Part shown: piece by piece, positions 61,758 through 64,000 of the stretch
How positions within the stretch are numbered: the first letter of the stretch is position 1
How the letters are laid out: each line of letters starts with the position of its first letter
Assembly (NCBI RefSeq): GCF_018219815.1
Contig: NZ_JADMKU010000001.1
Coordinates: 310,001 to 374,000, forward strand
Reading direction: 5' to 3'
DNA length: 64,000 bases
From: Thalassovita aquimarina
GTDB lineage: Bacteria; Pseudomonadota; Alphaproteobacteria; Rhodobacterales; Rhodobacteraceae
Program-made: the position numbers and the translations under genes
Notes under the pieces: model-generated
The model's input: the letters and a program-made list of their open reading frames with translations, nothing else
The model's database searches: none
Told to the model about the DNA's origin: nothing

Positions 61758-62447
61758 TCAGCCCAAGGCATATCCGGCGCCGCGCACGGTGCGCAGCGGA
61801 TCCGAACCGCCGAACCGGGTCAGCGCCTTGCGCAACCGGCCGATATGGACATCCACGGTGCGGGTATCGACATAAATGTCGCGGCCCCAGACCCGGTCGA
61901 GAAGCTGTTCACGGCTCCACACCCGGCCGGGTTTTTCCATGAAGGTCGACAGCAGCCGGAATTCGGTCGGCCCCAGTTTCAGCGCTTCGCCGTCACGGGT
62001 CACCCGGTGGGTTTCGGCATCCAGCACGATATCTTCGTATTCCAGACGTTCGCCCACCGTGGCCGGCCGGGTCCGGCGCAGTTGCGCCCGCACCCGCGCC
62101 ATCAGTTCGACCAGCGAATAGGGCTTGACGACGTAATCGTCGGCCCCGGTTTCCAGCCCGCGCACCCGGTCGACTTCCTCGGACCGGGCCGACAGCATGA
62201 TGATCGGGATACCACGGGTTTCCGGCCGGGTTTTCAGCCGGCGGCAAACCTCGATCCCAGACACGCTGGGCAGCATCCAGTCCAGCACGATGATGTCGGG
62301 GTTTTCCTCCTCCACCATGATCAGGGCATCTTCGCCATTCTCGGCCTTAACAAGCCGGAATCCCTCGGCTTCGAGGTTATAGGCCAGAACTTCGCGCTGT
62401 GCCGGTTCATCCTCTACGACAAGAACCGTCGGTTGCGTTGTCGACAT
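61758..62447 (-). CDS. phoB: Phosphate regulon response regulator PhoB
   Basis: OmpR-type regulator activated by PhoR under phosphate limitation; 229 aa. Receiver with phospho-Asp56 in IIVLDWMLPSVSG, Lys in VVKPYS, and a winged-helix output domain with LGPTEFRLLSTFMEKPGRVWSR (shortened: GPTEFRLLSTFMEKPG) and TVDVHIGRLRKAL. Last gene of the pst-phoU-phoB transcript, 5 bp behind phoU. phoR is not in the visible part. Confidence 0.97.
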   Translation of the reverse strand: MSTTQPTVLVVEDEPAQREVLAYNLEAEGFRLVKAENGEDALIMVEEENPDIIVLDWMLPSVSGIEVCRRLKTRPETRGIPIIMLSARSEEVDRVRGLETGADDYVVKPYSLVELMARVRAQLRRTRPATVGERLEYEDIVLDAETHRVTRDGEALKLGPTEFRLLSTFMEKPGRVWSREQLLDRVWGRDIYVDTRTVDVHIGRLRKALTRFGGSDPLRTVRGAGYALG

Positions 62448-62452
62448 CGTTC

Positions 62453-63169
62453 TCAGACCTTTCCAAGTTTCGGATCAATCGAGGTCTGGTCGCCTTTCGG
62501 CCGCCCCGCTTCGGGCAGTTCACCCTTGACCAGATACACCACCTGTTCGGCGATCGAGGTGACGTGATCCCCCATCCGTTCGGTGTTCTTGGCAATGAAA
62601 TGCAGATGCATGCAGGCGGTGATGTTGCGCGGATCTTCCATCATGAAGGTCAGGAATTCGCGGAACAATGCGTTATACATCTGGTCGACGTCTTCGTCGC
62701 GATGGATCACGTCCATCGCCAGTTCCGCGTCGCGCTGGATATAGGCATCGAGCGCGTCCTTCAGCATCAACTGAACCTCGCGCGCCATCCGGCGCAGCGC
62801 CGCGTGCGATCCGGTGATCGGCGACATCTGCACTAGAACGCCGGTGCGCTTGGCCATGTTCTTGGCGTAATCGCCGATCCGTTCGAGGTTACCGGCGATC
62901 TTCATCACGCTCAGGATCACCCGCAGGTCCGACGCCGCCGGTGCCCGGAGCGCGATCAACTGGGCGGTGTTTTCGTTGATCAGAAGCTCCAGGTCGTCGA
63001 TCGCCTGATCGCCGTTACGAACCTTTTCGGCCAGTTCCTCATCGCGTTCTTCAAGCGATTGCGACGCCTTGAGGATCGCTTCCTCGACCAGCCCGCCCAT
63101 CTTCATGATCTGCGCCTGGATCGCTTCCAGGTCGCGGTCAAAGGATTTTACGATATGTTGTTCGCTCAT
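62453..63169 (-). CDS. phoU: Phosphate transport regulatory protein PhoU
   Basis: Dimeric three-helix-repeat protein that links the Pst transporter to PhoR signalling; 238 aa. Two PhoU repeats with metal-binding motifs ERIGDYAKNMAKR (about 96-108) and ERMGDHVTSIAEQ (about 197-209). I start at the ATG at 63169, preceded by AGGA; the much longer frame overlaps pstB and is a shadow. Between pstB and phoB in the usual order. Confidence 0.97.
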   Translation of the reverse strand: MSEQHIVKSFDRDLEAIQAQIMKMGGLVEEAILKASQSLEERDEELAEKVRNGDQAIDDLELLINENTAQLIALRAPAASDLRVILSVMKIAGNLERIGDYAKNMAKRTGVLVQMSPITGSHAALRRMAREVQLMLKDALDAYIQRDAELAMDVIHRDEDVDQMYNALFREFLTFMMEDPRNITACMHLHFIAKNTERMGDHVTSIAEQVVYLVKGELPEAGRPKGDQTSIDPKLGKV

Positions 63170-63198
63170 TACGGAGTCCTCAATATTGGTCCGTTGAA

Positions 63199-63996
63199 TC
63201 AGCCGATCCGGCCGGTGATGTAGCTTTCGGTGCGCGGGTCGACCGGGTTGGTGAATATCTGGCTGGTTTCGCCGAATTCGACCAGGTTGCCGAGATGGAA
63301 GAAGGCGGTCTTCTGGCTGACCCGGGCCGCCTGCTGCATCGAGTGGGTGACGATCACCACCGAATAATCCTGGCGCAGTTCGTCGATCAGTTCCTCGACC
63401 TGCGCCGTGGCGATCGGGTCGAGCGCCGAACAGGGTTCGTCCATCAGCAGGACCTCGGGTTCGGTGGCCACCGCGCGGGCAATGCACAGGCGCTGCTGCT
63501 GGCCGCCGGACAAGCCGGTGCCGGGCTGGTCCAGGCGGTCCTTGACCTCGTCCCAGATGGCGCCGCGGCGCAGCGATTTTTCGACGATTTCGTCGAGGTC
63601 GGCCTTGTTGCGCGCCAGCCCGTGGATGCGCGGACCATAGGCGATATTGTCATAGATCGATTTCGGGAACGGGTTCGGTTTCTGGAACACCATGCCCACC
63701 TTGGCGCGCAGCTGCACCGGGTCGACCTGCTTGTCGTAGATGTCTTCGCCGTCCAGCAGGATCTTGCCCTCGACCCGGCAGATGTCGATGGTGTCGTTCA
63801 TCCGGTTCAGGCAGCGCAGGAAGGTGGATTTACCGCAACCCGACGGCCCGATGAAGGCGGTGACCGTCTTGTCCTCGATCTTGACCGAAACGTCCTTGAT
63901 CGCGTGGGTGTCGCCATAGAAAACCTGTACGTTCTCGGCGTCGATCTTGATTTCTTTCTGCTCCACGGCGTTCTCCGGAGTGAGTGTGTCGTACAT
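63199..63996 (-). CDS. pstB: Phosphate ABC transporter ATP-binding protein
   Basis: ATPase of the high-affinity phosphate importer PstSCAB; 265 aa. Walker [11 protein letters not shown]-loop [16 protein letters not shown] typical of PstB, signature LSGGQQQRL, Walker [14 protein letters not shown] and the switch His in VTHSMQQ. The ATG at 63996 lies four bases from the window edge, so pstA, pstC and pstS are expected just outside on the same strand. Confidence 0.97.
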   Translation of the reverse strand: MYDTLTPENAVEQKEIKIDAENVQVFYGDTHAIKDVSVKIEDKTVTAFIGPSGCGKSTFLRCLNRMNDTIDICRVEGKILLDGEDIYDKQVDPVQLRAKVGMVFQKPNPFPKSIYDNIAYGPRIHGLARNKADLDEIVEKSLRRGAIWDEVKDRLDQPGTGLSGGQQQRLCIARAVATEPEVLLMDEPCSALDPIATAQVEELIDELRQDYSVVIVTHSMQQAARVSQKTAFFHLGNLVEFGETSQIFTNPVDPRTESYITGRIG

Positions 63997-64000
63997 TGGA

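Overview
The window looks like chromosomal DNA of a marine-type Rhodobacteraceae (Roseobacter group, Alphaproteobacteria). This rests on the high GC content, family-restricted genes (DUF6477, DUF6456, the P-loop ATPase beside metA), the order dusB-ntrB-ntrC-ntrY-ntrX ... trkA-trkH-hfq-hflX, a fused ispDF, and a recurrent GC-hairpin plus GGGATATTT...GAAGAAG element at gene 3' ends. I see no insertion sequence, prophage, CRISPR array, rRNA or tRNA. It reads as core genome with small regulatory surprises rather than an island.

Layout. 1-638: 5' part of metA behind a P-loop ATPase gene. 1.6-5.1 kb: two EamA-type permeases and guaA. 5.2-9.8 kb: a membrane-anchored alpha/beta hydrolase, a FadL-type porin, a non-pyrrolysine MttB-family methyltransferase and DUF6477. 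10-13.6 kb: an HTH/DUF6456 gene pair, a VIT1/CCC1 transporter, oxyR and a Prx5-type peroxiredoxin. 13.8-19 kb: lipA, two c-type cytochromes, hpt with a 57-aa membrane protein, a RatA/COQ10-like protein and MmgE/PrpD. 19-22.5 kb: amtB and the coupled chain ispDF-pgpA-cinA(C-terminal). 22.7-35.1 kb: nitrogen regulation and envelope sensing (dusB, ntrB, ntrC, ntrY, ntrX), potassium uptake (trkA, trkH), then hfq-hflX. 35.1-45.5 kb: hybrid histidine kinase, penicillin-acylase-family enzyme, beta-hydroxyacid dehydrogenase, SMR and Bcr/CflA exporters, FrnE-type DsbA, acyl-CoA ligase and an XRE-cupin regulator. 45.6-51.3 kb: a 37-aa entericidin-like lipoprotein behind an orphan YejA-type binding protein, an unannotated sRNA candidate, 3-hydroxybutyrate dehydrogenase, DUF502, and psuG/psuK. 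51.7-53.5 kb: rpsB-tsf. 53.5-55.6 kb: a structured RNA candidate and two tandem LuxR-type regulators with no luxI. 55.8-61.7 kb: pcaR and pcaIJF, then glutaryl-CoA dehydrogenase with a divergent LysR regulator. 61.7-64 kb: phoB, phoU, pstB.

How the genes work together. The ntr block carries an NtrC that lacks the GAFTGA loop, as in Rhodobacter, so it probably acts without sigma-54; a 17-bp palindrome in front of dusB-ntrB-ntrC is a plausible autoregulatory site. The Pho genes form the end of a pst-phoU-phoB operon whose upstream part lies outside the window. PcaIJF complete the beta-ketoadipate pathway to succinyl-CoA and acetyl-CoA, and GcdH feeds crotonyl-CoA from lysine or aromatic breakdown.

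The least explained signals are: a roughly 78-nt sRNA candidate at 47714-47791 with its own promoter and intrinsic terminator; a series of hairpins ending in a T7 terminator at 53510-53745 on the minus strand; a folded rpsB leader; the paired LuxR solos with a shared upstream motif; and the 3'-end repeat element. No clearly new multi-gene system is evident. Coordinates of starts were chosen by ribosome-binding sites and family N-termini, so several differ from the longest open frame.
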